Source: Sphingobacterium sp. (GTDB lineage Bacteria > Bacteroidota > Bacteroidia > Sphingobacteriales > Sphingobacteriaceae). Taken from it: 64,000 nucleotides of DNA. Positions 1 to 8,143 of the stretch are shown piece by piece. Position 1 is the first letter of the stretch. Each line of letters opens with the position of its first letter. The stretch lies in the NCBI GenBank assembly GCA_031253985.1, contig JAIRVH010000023.1, positions 1 to 64,000 on the forward strand. The letters are read 5' to 3'. The translations under genes and the position numbers were made by a program. Below the pieces are notes generated by a model. It saw only the letters and a program-made list of their open reading frames with translations, was not told the DNA's origin and did no database searches.

Positions 1-1776
1 GCTCACGTCGACCACGGTAAAACTACGCTTGTAGACAAAATTTTATATTTTACCAATCAATTCAGAGAAAATGAAAATGCTGGTGAATTAATCCTAGACA
101 ATAATGATTTAGAGCGTGAGCGCGGGATCACTATTGTATCTAAGAACGTATCAGTAACATATAAAGGTGTTAAAATCAATATCATCGATACCCCAGGTCA
201 CGCCGATTTCGGTGGTGAAGTAGAGCGTGTATTGAAGATGGCTGATGGCGTCGTGCTATTGGTAGATGCCTTTGAAGGTCCAATGCCTCAAACACGTTTC
301 GTTACAGGTAAAGCTTTAGGATTAGGTATCAAACCGATTGTTGTTGTCAATAAAGTCGATAAAGAAAACTGTCGTCCAGAAGAGGTTTACGAACACGTTT
401 TTGACTTATTCTTCAACTTAGGCGCTACTGAAGAACAATTGGACTTCCCGGTATTATACGGTTCTTCAAAACAAGGATGGATGTCTACAGATTGGAAAAA
501 CCGTACTGAAGACTTCACTGATTTATTGGAAGCAATTATCAAATATATCCCTGCTCCAGAAGTATCTGAAGGTACTTTGCAAATGCAGGTAACATCGTTG
601 GATTATTCCACTTTCGTCGGACGTATCGCTATCGGCCGTGTTGCCCGTGGTACGATCAAAGAAAACCAACCGGTTTCTCTGGTAAAACGCGATGGAAAAG
701 TTGTGAAATCAAGAGTGAAAGAACTTCAGGTATTCGAGGGCCTCGGCCGTATCAAAGTATCCGAAGTGCATGCAGGTGATATCTGTGCTGTTGTCGGTAT
801 CGAAGGTTTCGATATCGGTGATACCATCGCAGATTTCGAAAATCCAGAGCAATTGGAAGTTATCAGCATTGATGAGCCAACAATGAACATGTTGTTTACC
901 ATCAACAACTCTCCATTCTTCGGTAAAGAAGGTAAATTGGTTACATCACGTAACATCTACGATCGTTTACAAAAAGAGCTGGAGAAAAACTTAGCCTTAC
1001 GCGTAGTTCCTACTGAATCTCCGGATGCTTGGTTGGTGTACGGACGTGGTATCCTTCACTTGTCCGTATTGATCGAAACAATGCGTCGCGAAGGTTATGA
1101 GTTGCAGGTAGGCCAGCCACAAGTTATCATCAAAGAAATCGATGGTCAAAAATGTGAGCCAATCGAAGAACTTGTTGTTGACGTACCTTCTGATGTATCA
1201 GGAAAAGTAATTGAGTTGGTTACACAACGTAAAGGTGAGCTATTGATCATGGAAGCTAGAGGAGATATGCAACATCTTGAATTCTCTATTCCTTCTCGTG
1301 GTATCATCGGTTTACGTAACAACGTATTGACAGCAACAGCTGGTGAAGCTGTTATGGCGCACCGTTTGAAAGGTTACGAGCCTTGGAAAGGTACAATCCC
1401 TGGTCGTTTGGCAGGTGTATTGATCTCTTTGGATACGGGTTCAACAACTGCGTACTCAATTGATAAATTACAAGACCGTGGTCGTTTCTTCGTAGATCCA
1501 GGTGTGGATGTATATGAAGGACAAATCTTAGGTGAGCACATCCGTGACAACGATTTAACAATCAACGTGACAAAAGGAAAACAGCTGACAAATATGCGTG
1601 CTTCTGGTTCTGATGATAATACACGTATTGCCCCTGCAATCAAATTCTCATTGGAAGAATGCATGGAGTATATTCAAGCTGACGAGTACATTGAGGTAAC
1701 GCCACAATCTATGCGTCTACGTAAAATCTATCTGACTGAAAATGAGCGTAAAGTTAACGCGAAAAAATTCCAATAG
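1..1776 (+). CDS. typA: TypA/BipA translational GTPase (5' end truncated by window)
   Basis: The reading frame is open from base 1 and begins inside the G1 motif AHVDHGKT, so only about 10 N-terminal residues are missing. G3 (DTPGHADF) and G4 (NKVDK) follow, then the EF-Tu-like domain II and the EF-G-like C-terminal domains, ending in the BipA-specific tail ([16 protein letters not shown]). TypA is a ribosome-binding GTPase that helps 50S assembly and growth under stress. The product is otherwise full length (591 residues visible) with no frameshift. A strong hairpin follows the stop codon, so the gene probably ends its own transcript. The identification is secure. Confidence 0.97.
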   Translation, partial: AHVDHGKTTLVDKILYFTNQFRENENAGELILDNNDLERERGITIVSKNVSVTYKGVKINIIDTPGHADFGGEVERVLKMADGVVLLVDAFEGPMPQTRFVTGKALGLGIKPIVVVNKVDKENCRPEEVYEHVFDLFFNLGATEEQLDFPVLYGSSKQGWMSTDWKNRTEDFTDLLEAIIKYIPAPEVSEGTLQMQVTSLDYSTFVGRIAIGRVARGTIKENQPVSLVKRDGKVVKSRVKELQVFEGLGRIKVSEVHAGDICAVVGIEGFDIGDTIADFENPEQLEVISIDEPTMNMLFTINNSPFFGKEGKLVTSRNIYDRLQKELEKNLALRVVPTESPDAWLVYGRGILHLSVLIETMRREGYELQVGQPQVIIKEIDGQKCEPIEELVVDVPSDVSGKVIELVTQRKGELLIMEARGDMQHLEFSIPSRGIIGLRNNVLTATAGEAVMAHRLKGYEPWKGTIPGRLAGVLISLDTGSTTAYSIDKLQDRGRFFVDPGVDVYEGQILGEHIRDNDLTINVTKGKQLTNMRASGSDDNTRIAPAIKFSLEECMEYIQADEYIEVTPQSMRLRKIYLTENERKVNAKKFQ

Positions 1777-1796
1777 TCAATAGTTGAACGCTATAT

Positions 1797-1831
1797 AAAA
1801 AAGCCATCGAATCTGATTCGATGGCTTTTTT
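1797..1831 (+). terminator. Rho-independent terminator of typA
   Basis: GCCATCGAAT (1803-1812) pairs with ATTCGATGGC (1816-1825) across a 3-nt loop. The stem is extended by flanking A and T runs and followed by TTTTTT. It lies between convergent typA and the ecotin gene, and because of the A run it could work in both directions. Confidence 0.9.
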
Positions 1832-1876
1832 CGTTATGGATCATTAAAGCGTCGCTTTGGCAACGATTTATGGATG

Positions 1877-2383
1877 TTATTTTTTTGTTCTTACCTCTGC
1901 AGCGCGGTAGGTATCGCCATCAGTGGTGTAAATCTTGAACTGTACATCATACCCTTCCGGCACATAAATCACAATCGGCATTCTGCCATTGTAACGTACA
2001 GTCTCCGGTTGCGCCGAAACGAAAAGGTTTCTTTTCTCTTTGTTTGGACAAGCCATCAACGTGCCCGCCACATTGCCATTTGTTTTGAACACATAGTAAT
2101 CGTATCCCCAGCCCTGAAGATCCTTTTTCTCCAGCGTGCCCGATAGGTTAAAGGAATTACATCCATCTACCTCCATCCACTTGCCGACTGAAAATTCAAT
2201 TTTTTTGTTCTTATCACCTTCGGAGTAGGGAACTTCAATCACCATCTTTTTATAACCTTTTTCCGGGGTAGGAAAAATACTTAAGTCTATTTTGTCGATA
2301 ACCATTTGCGCTTTGCTTATAGTTGTTGAGGATACTAATGCAATCATTAGAAGCATTATTACGGTAAATACATTTTTTTTCAT
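1877..2383 (-). CDS. eco: Ecotin-family periplasmic serine protease inhibitor
   Basis: This is a 168-residue secreted protein with a signal peptide over residues 1-25 (cleavage near SKA-Q). The mature part aligns by eye with E. coli ecotin along its length: EKG near the N-terminus, VD(G)CN, the hallmark GWGYDYYVF, the reactive-loop region ending in MACP, then RYN and PIVIYVPE. Cys75 and Cys112 match the ecotin disulfide. The P1 position, Met in E. coli ecotin, is Leu109 here, with Met110 at P1'. Ecotins are dimeric and block trypsin-fold serine proteases in the periplasm. It is a single gene, convergent with typA and divergent from uvrA. The assignment rests on motif recall, not on a search. 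Confidence 0.9.
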   Translation of the reverse strand: MKKNVFTVIMLLMIALVSSTTISKAQMVIDKIDLSIFPTPEKGYKKMVIEVPYSEGDKNKKIEFSVGKWMEVDGCNSFNLSGTLEKKDLQGWGYDYYVFKTNGNVAGTLMACPNKEKRNLFVSAQPETVRYNGRMPIVIYVPEGYDVQFKIYTTDGDTYRAAEVRTKK

Positions 2384-2716
2384 ATCGCTTTTATTTGATT
2401 TTTAAAGACCTATTTGTTATCTATCTGTTTTGCGTTTTTTATCGAAAATAACAAATATGACCTAATTAATTTGTTTTTTAAACGCATTGTCTACAAAAAG
2501 TGCTACATTCTTGTAGAAGATTAACACCTATAGGACTGTATTGTTTTTGGAAGGATTAATTGTAAACGAAAAATTATAAAAAATAATTGTTTGGGAAACT
2601 AAAAATTAGAATATGCGATATGTCATCTAGATCTGCATAGTCCAAAATGATTGATTTGCATCTGTCCATGCAAGGATCAATGCGCTCACCGGGCTCGGTT
2701 ATTGAACAGAAAAAAT

Positions 2717-2768
2717 CCGCAGTCTCCTATCATCGCTATTGGTGCATGCGAAATCATAAACGTTTTTT
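2717..2768 (+). repeat. Dispersed intergenic repeat, copy D
   Basis: This is a diverged copy of a roughly 50-bp element. It keeps the ATCGCT block about 10 nt before GGTG, then TGCGAAATCAT and a T-rich end. Other copies are at 7385, 14373, 17954 (inverted) and 24822. Confidence 0.55.
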
Positions 2769-2835
2769 GAAATTCAGGTGATAGAAAAGCTGAATCGCTT
2801 TTTAATTCGCAGGAATATAATCAGCCAAGAATACG

Positions 2836-2843
2836 TAACTTTG
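2836..2843 (+). promoter_or_regulatory. uvrA promoter, -7 element
   Basis: TAACTTTG matches the Bacteroidota -7 consensus TAnnTTTG exactly and sits 18 nt before the ATG at 2862. This leaves a leader of about 15 nt containing TAAGGA. Its position inside the longer possible reading frame argues for the 2862 start. No clear -33 TTTG was found. Confidence 0.6.
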
Positions 2844-2861
2844 TGTGAGATAAGGATTATT

Positions 2862-5663
2862 ATGAGTAAACAGGTGGAGCATACTCCAAAAGAATATATT
2901 CAGATTAAGGGTGCAAGGGTCAATAATTTAAAAAATATTGATGTTGATATCCCTAAAAATAAATTAGTTGTTATCACTGGAATGTCAGGCTCAGGAAAAT
3001 CGTCCTTAGCTTTCGATACACTATATGCGGAAGGTCAACGTCGCTATGTGGAGAGCCTATCGTCCTACGCGAGGCAATTTATGGGACGTATGAACAAGCC
3101 AGAGGTGGATTACATCAAAGGTATCGCTCCGGCGATTGCGATAGAGCAACGTGTGATTACTTCCAATCCGCGCTCGACGGTAGGGACATCAACTGAGATC
3201 TATGATTATCTGAAATTGTTATATGCCCGTATCGGGAAGACAATTTCTCCGATATCCGGCCGCGAAGTGACCAAAGACAGTGTGAGTTCTGTGGTGGATT
3301 TTGCCCTGAAATTAGAAGAGGGGACAACAGTGACACTTCTGGCCCCGCTAGTACCTTCGCATGGACGGAAACTTAAGGAAGAGTTGTCGTTATTGCTGCA
3401 GAAAGGTTTTGTGCGGGTCGTCTATCAGGATAACATGCAGAAAATTGAAGCGATCGTCGACGATAAGGCGATTGCCAATAAAGATTTGCAGGATGGAGAA
3501 GTACTTATTGTTGTCGACCGTGTCCGTATCGAACAGGATGACGATACCATTAATCGACTTTCTGATTCTGTGCAGACAGGTTTTTTCGAGGGCAAAGGTG
3601 AGCTCTATATGGAAGAAAATGGTCAGCGGCATCATTTCTCCCATAAATTTGAACTTGATGGGATAACTTTTGAAGAACCTACACCAAACTTCTTCAGTTT
3701 CAATAATCCTTATGGAGCCTGTCGACGATGTGAAGGTTATGGAAAAATCATTGGTATTGATCCTGATCTTGTGATCCCGGACAAAAGCCGTTCGGTCTAC
3801 GATGGGGCAATTGCACCTTGGCGTGGAGAGAAAATGGGCGAGTGGCTGCAAGTGCTTGTAAAAAACTCCTTAAAATTTGATTTCCCGATACACCGTGCTT
3901 ATATGGATTTAACCACAGCACAGAAAGAGTTACTGTGGACCGGGAATAAATATTTTGCGGGCCTCACGCAGTTCTTTGAAGAACTGGAAGCCCAGACCTA
4001 TAAAATTCAATATCGCGTGATGCTGTCCCGCTATCGTGGCAAAACAGACTGCCCAGACTGTCGTGGAACGAGATTGCGTAAGGATGCCACTTATGTAAAA
4101 GTGGGCGGTAAATCCATTACCGACATCGTATTGATGCCTTTAGAGGAAGCACTGGAATTTTTTAAAACGTTACCGCTGGTCGGCAATGAGCAGGTCATTG
4201 CCAAACGGCTGCTGGCCGAAATCAATAATAGATTACAATTTCTATGTGATGTTGGATTAAGTTATTTGACGCTAAATCGGCTATCGAATACACTTTCAGG
4301 GGGAGAATCACAGCGGATCAACCTGGCAACTTCCTTAGGAAGTTCGCTCGTAGGTTCTATTTATGTACTGGACGAACCAAGTATCGGTCTCCATCCCCGG
4401 GATACACAGCGTCTGATCTCCGTGCTAAAGTCGCTACGCGATGTTGGGAATACAGTCGTTGTGGTCGAACATGAGCAGGAGATGATGGAGGCTGCGGATT
4501 ATCTGATCGATATCGGTCCTGAAGCAGGGATCAATGGTGGTGAGATGGTCTTCGCAGGGACTTACAAGGAGATTATGAAAGATGCTAAAAGCCTGACTGG
4601 CCACTACCTGAGTGGAAAAAGCCAGATAGAAGTACCTCAGAAGCGCCGTTCATGGTCTAACAGTGTGACTATTAAAGGCGCCCACGAGAATAATCTGAAG
4701 GGGATTGATGTTCAGTTTCCCTTGAATACGTTCACCGTGGTCACAGGAGTCTCGGGATCCGGAAAGACTTCCTTGGTCAAACGTATTCTTTATCCGGCTT
4801 TACAAAAATCAATCGGTAATTATTCGGGTGAACAAACAGGTGTATATGATGCGATTGAGGGAGATATTACACAGGTAGAACAAGTTGAAATGGTCGATCA
4901 AAATCCGATCGGTCGCTCTTCACGTTCAAATCCGGTGACTTACGTGAAAGCTTGGGATGAGATCAGGGCTTTATATGCCAGTCAGGCACCAGCCAAAGCG
5001 GCAGGGTTAAAACCGGCAGCCTTTTCATTTAATGTGGAAGGTGGACGTTGTGACGTCTGTCAGGGTGAAGGTGAGGTGAAGATTGAAATGCAATTTATGG
5101 CCGATATTATTTTGCCATGTGAAGCCTGTGGTGGAAAAAGATTTAAGCAATTTGTACTTGATGTACATTACAAAAATAAGTCAGTTGCGGATGTTCTTGA
5201 GCTGAGTGTGGATGAAGCGATCACATTTTTTGCAGACCAGCCGAAGATATTGGCTAAGTTACAGCCTTTACAGGACGTTGGGCTGGGCTATGTGAAACTC
5301 GGACAATCTTCAAGTACTTTGTCCGGTGGTGAAGCACAGCGTATTAAACTGGCGTCTTTCCTCATTAAGGGAAATAACAGCAAGAAGACGCTATTTATCT
5401 TTGATGAACCTACGACAGGCCTGCACTTTCAGGATATTAAGAAGCTGCTGAAGTCATTTGACGCGCTCATTGCTTTGGGTAATAGCATATTGGTTATCGA
5501 GCATAATATGGATATGATCAAGTCGGCGGACTGGGTCATTGATATTGGTCCGGAAGGAGGGAATAAAGGAGGGAAACTAGTCTTTGCTGGCCTTCCCGAA
5601 GAACTCATCCATTGTAAAGATTCTTATACAGGCCAATTTTTAAAAGCACATTTAAAAGATTAA
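2862..5663 (+). CDS. uvrA: Excinuclease ABC subunit A
   Basis: The product is a 933-residue DNA-damage sensor of nucleotide excision repair, which dimerises and loads UvrB. Two ABC ATPase halves are visible: Walker [10 protein letters not shown] (residues 40-48) and GVSGSGKTS in the second half. Two signatures read LSGGESQR and LSGGEAQR, with Walker B followed by DEPSIGLH and DEPTTGLH. Cysteine pairs CRRC/CPDC and CDVC/CEAC are the zinc sites. The start at 2862 was chosen because a TAnnTTTG element ends just upstream and the protein then begins like other UvrA proteins. An upstream in-frame ATG at 2778 would add 28 unrelated residues. pafA follows after 89 nt with no terminator, so the two may be co-transcribed. 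Confidence 0.97.
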   Translation: MSKQVEHTPKEYIQIKGARVNNLKNIDVDIPKNKLVVITGMSGSGKSSLAFDTLYAEGQRRYVESLSSYARQFMGRMNKPEVDYIKGIAPAIAIEQRVITSNPRSTVGTSTEIYDYLKLLYARIGKTISPISGREVTKDSVSSVVDFALKLEEGTTVTLLAPLVPSHGRKLKEELSLLLQKGFVRVVYQDNMQKIEAIVDDKAIANKDLQDGEVLIVVDRVRIEQDDDTINRLSDSVQTGFFEGKGELYMEENGQRHHFSHKFELDGITFEEPTPNFFSFNNPYGACRRCEGYGKIIGIDPDLVIPDKSRSVYDGAIAPWRGEKMGEWLQVLVKNSLKFDFPIHRAYMDLTTAQKELLWTGNKYFAGLTQFFEELEAQTYKIQYRVMLSRYRGKTDCPDCRGTRLRKDATYVKVGGKSITDIVLMPLEEALEFFKTLPLVGNEQVIAKRLLAEINNRLQFLCDVGLSYLTLNRLSNTLSGGESQRINLATSLGSSLVGSIYVLDEPSIGLHPRDTQRLISVLKSLRDVGNTVVVVEHEQEMMEAADYLIDIGPEAGINGGEMVFAGTYKEIMKDAKSLTGHYLSGKSQIEVPQKRRSWSNSVTIKGAHENNLKGIDVQFPLNTFTVVTGVSGSGKTSLVKRILYPALQKSIGNYSGEQTGVYDAIEGDITQVEQVEMVDQNPIGRSSRSNPVTYVKAWDEIRALYASQAPAKAAGLKPAAFSFNVEGGRCDVCQGEGEVKIEMQFMADIILPCEACGGKRFKQFVLDVHYKNKSVADVLELSVDEAITFFADQPKILAKLQPLQDVGLGYVKLGQSSSTLSGGEAQRIKLASFLIKGNNSKKTLFIFDEPTTGLHFQDIKKLLKSFDALIALGNSILVIEHNMDMIKSADWVIDIGPEGGNKGGKLVFAGLPEELIHCKDSYTGQFLKAHLKD

Positions 5664-5752
5664 ATCCTACTTTAGTGTTCCTGAAAACGGATCTAAACAG
5701 CTTGGATCAGCGAATAAGGATTAAAATATCTCAATACTCAATACTTATAAAT

Positions 5753-7396
5753 ATGATTAAAAGATTTTTTTTAAGTGTCGTCTTTGGAATAGCGGCGCTT
5801 TCGTCCATGGCGCAGCAACCGGAAAGACCAAAATTGGTTGTCGGCCTGATGGTGGACCAAATGCGTTGGGATTATCTATATCGCTTTGCGGACCGCTATG
5901 GAAATGATGGTTTCAAACGACTTTTGAAAGAAGGATTCTCCTGTGAAAACACATTGATTAATTATATTCCGACGTATACCGCCATCGGACACAGTTCGGT
6001 TTATACAGGTTCGGTTCCCTCCATACATGGTATTGCGGGTAATGACTGGATTGAAGAGCAGACTGGTAAGAACATGTATTGTACGCAGGACGACAATGTT
6101 GTGGGGGTAGGTACTACCGCTAAGGAGGGACAGCAGTCGCCACGTAATTTGCTTGCATCTACTGTAACTGACCAATTGAAGCTGGCTTCTAACTTTAAGT
6201 CTAAGGTGATCGGTATCGCCATCAAAGATCGTGGCGGTATTTTGCCGGCAGGGCATTTTGCTGATGCGGCGTATTGGTTCGAAGCAAAATCCGGCGATTG
6301 GATCACATCTAATTTCTACATGGATAAATTACCAAAATGGGTGGTGGACTTCAATAAGCGTAAATTAGCTGAAAAGTACCTAAAAGGAGACTGGAAGCCA
6401 ATGTACGATATCAGTACTTATGGCGCCAACAGTATTGCAGATGATAATATCTATGAGGGCAAGTATCCGGGTGAAGAAAAACCGACATTGCCGCGCGCGA
6501 CTTCTAAGCTGATGAAAGATGAGGGCTATGAACTGATCAAAACCACACCGATGGGAAATCAGTTTACCTTAGATCTCGCCATGGAAGCCATTAAAAATGA
6601 GCAGATGGGAAATAACCCGACTAAAAATACCGATTTCCTTTGTGTGAGCCTTTCCGCAACAGATTATGTTGGACACCGTTATTCATTGACTGCTGTCGAG
6701 ATTGAAGATATCTATCTGCAACTTGATAAACAGCTTGCTGATTTTTTCAAGTACCTGGATAACACCGTCGGCAAAGGGAACTATACGTTCTTCCTAACGG
6801 CAGATCATGGTGCTTCTTATAACTCCAGGTTCTTTATGGATATGAAAGGAAATGGTGGTTATTTCTATTCCCGCCAGATTATTACGGGGCTTAACAAAAC
6901 GCTTCAAGAGAAATTTGGGCAGGAGAAGCTGGTGAAAAGCATGATGAATTATCAGGTTCATTTAAACAATCAATTGATCGATTCGTTGAATCTGGATCGT
7001 GATAAAATAAAAGAGACGATTATTCGGGAACTTCGCCATACAGAAGGTGTCGCTTATGTTGCTGATATGGAGAAGGGAGAAAGCCTGATGATTCCAGCAC
7101 CTATCCGCGAAAAAATGATCAATGGCTACAACTTCAAACGCAGTGGAGCAATCCAGATTGTTTGTGAGCCACAATGGTACGATGGTACACCGCGTTCAAC
7201 CGGTACGACACACGGTACCTGGTCTGGCTATGATTCCCATATTCCTTTGGTATTTATGGGTTGGGGAATTAAACCGGGCGTATCTAATACGGAGGTGCAT
7301 ATTGTGGATATTGCACCGACAATTTCGTCGCTATTGCACATTACAGAACCTAATGGTAGTATCGGAAAACCAATCACGGCGGTATTGGGACAATAA
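5753..7396 (+). CDS. pafA: PafA-type alkaline phosphatase, secreted
   Basis: The product is 547 residues with a signal peptide (residues 1-20, SSMA-Q). It belongs to the alkaline phosphatase superfamily and closely resembles the Elizabethkingia PafA monoesterase. Visible active-site elements are the metal ligand Asp35 (MVDQMRWDYLY), the probable nucleophile Thr76 (PTYTAIGH), the Lys/Arg pair in IKDRGGILPAGH, and the later ligands in TDYVGHR, TADHGA and GTTHGTW. A Thr nucleophile is the PafA arrangement, unlike the Ser of PhoA. It releases phosphate from monoesters in the periplasm or outside the cell. An ATG at 5675 would add 26 residues in front of the signal peptide and is unlikely. Confidence 0.93.
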   Translation: MIKRFFLSVVFGIAALSSMAQQPERPKLVVGLMVDQMRWDYLYRFADRYGNDGFKRLLKEGFSCENTLINYIPTYTAIGHSSVYTGSVPSIHGIAGNDWIEEQTGKNMYCTQDDNVVGVGTTAKEGQQSPRNLLASTVTDQLKLASNFKSKVIGIAIKDRGGILPAGHFADAAYWFEAKSGDWITSNFYMDKLPKWVVDFNKRKLAEKYLKGDWKPMYDISTYGANSIADDNIYEGKYPGEEKPTLPRATSKLMKDEGYELIKTTPMGNQFTLDLAMEAIKNEQMGNNPTKNTDFLCVSLSATDYVGHRYSLTAVEIEDIYLQLDKQLADFFKYLDNTVGKGNYTFFLTADHGASYNSRFFMDMKGNGGYFYSRQIITGLNKTLQEKFGQEKLVKSMMNYQVHLNNQLIDSLNLDRDKIKETIIRELRHTEGVAYVADMEKGESLMIPAPIREKMINGYNFKRSGAIQIVCEPQWYDGTPRSTGTTHGTWSGYDSHIPLVFMGWGIKPGVSNTEVHIVDIAPTISSLLHITEPNGSIGKPITAVLGQ

Positions 7397-7436
7397 GCGG
7401 GCTGTTGCTGCCTGCGAAATCATGCAGGTTTCATTC
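7385..7436 (+). repeat. Dispersed intergenic repeat, copy A
   Basis: This copy overlaps the pafA stop codon. It keeps GCTGTTG, CTGCGAAATCATG and a T-rich end. CCTGC and GCAGG flank the core and could form a short hairpin. Confidence 0.5.
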
Positions 7437-7452
7437 TATTGAATAAAAAACG

Positions 7453-7460
7453 TAAATTTG
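7453..7460 (+). promoter_or_regulatory. Promoter -7 element of the Rrf2 gene
   Basis: TAAATTTG matches TAnnTTTG exactly and lies 25 nt before the ATG at 7486. GGGGG (7471-7475) precedes the start in the short leader. Confidence 0.6.
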
Positions 7461-7485
7461 TAATTCAACAGGGGGTTAACAAATT

Positions 7486-7926
7486 ATGCTTTCCAAAAAG
7501 ACAAAATATGCAATAAAGGCACTTATGGTGCTTGGTCGTAACTACGGAAATGAGCCTATGCAAATCGTGAAGATTGCACAGGAAGAGAATATTCCAAAAA
7601 AGTTCCTGGAACAAATTCTGCTGGAGATGCGAAATGCTGGAATTCTCTACAGTAAAAAAGGTGCAGGCGGTGGTTACAGCCTCAATAAGGCGCCTGAAGA
7701 TGTTTTCTTATCCCAGGTGATGCGCTTGATTGATGGACCGATAGCCTTGCTCCCCTGTGTGAGTTTAAACTTCTACCGCTCATGTGAAGAGTGTACGCAG
7801 GAGCACGCCTGTGGCATACGCGATACGTTCGTAGAAGTGAGAAATGCCATGCTGCAGATTTTGAACGATACAAGTATTGCCCATTTAATCAATAAGGAAA
7901 AAGAATTGAACTTAAATGTAGATTAA
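7486..7926 (+). CDS. Rrf2-family transcriptional regulator with cysteine cluster
   Basis: This 146-residue regulator opens with the Rrf2 winged helix (KKTKYAIKALMVL, then IPKKFLEQILLEMRNAGIL and KKGAGGGY for recognition helix and wing). Cys91, Cys100, Cys103 and Cys109 follow, comparable in place to the [2Fe-2S] ligands of IscR (Cys92, Cys98, Cys104). It may sense iron-sulfur status, redox state or nitric oxide, though the target is not evident from its neighbours. It has its own promoter and terminator, so it is monocistronic. No isc, suf or cysteine genes are nearby to name it further. Confidence 0.88.
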   Translation: MLSKKTKYAIKALMVLGRNYGNEPMQIVKIAQEENIPKKFLEQILLEMRNAGILYSKKGAGGGYSLNKAPEDVFLSQVMRLIDGPIALLPCVSLNFYRSCEECTQEHACGIRDTFVEVRNAMLQILNDTSIAHLINKEKELNLNVD

Positions 7927-7960
7927 CGTAAATAAATATACTTTTCTATTTATACCGGAG

Positions 7961-7992
7961 GCGTAACAAACAAGTTACGCTTCTTTTTTTTT
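7961..7992 (+). terminator. Rho-independent terminator of the Rrf2 gene
   Basis: GCGTAAC (7961-7967) pairs with GTTACGC (7974-7980) around a 6-nt loop, followed by a run of about ten T interrupted by one C. Confidence 0.9.
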
Positions 7993-8143
7993 GTGCGAAA
8001 ATCATTAGTATAAAGCGAATTAGCGAGCTTTGTTTAATCGGTTCTCGTTTTCATTATTAATCACACAATTATTTAACATTATTTTACGAATTTTCCGTAG
8101 CAACATTTATATATTTACGGCGACAATATATAAACGAAAATTT

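Larger units (their letters stand above)
2384..2861. other. Divergent intergenic region between ecotin gene and uvrA
   Basis: This AT-rich region holds a copy of the dispersed repeat (2717-2768) and the uvrA promoter. No small gene is supported. A fully consensus promoter for the ecotin gene was not found. The uvrA frame stays open upstream to an ATG at 2778, but that stretch contains the promoter element and does not look like UvrA. Confidence 0.6.

Noticed and set aside
2778..2861. Upstream extension of uvrA from ATG 2778
   Set aside because: The added 28 residues are unlike UvrA and the stretch carries the TAACTTTG promoter element.
3390..3851. 153-codon open frame antisense to uvrA
   Set aside because: It lies wholly inside a certain gene, with no recognisable protein features.
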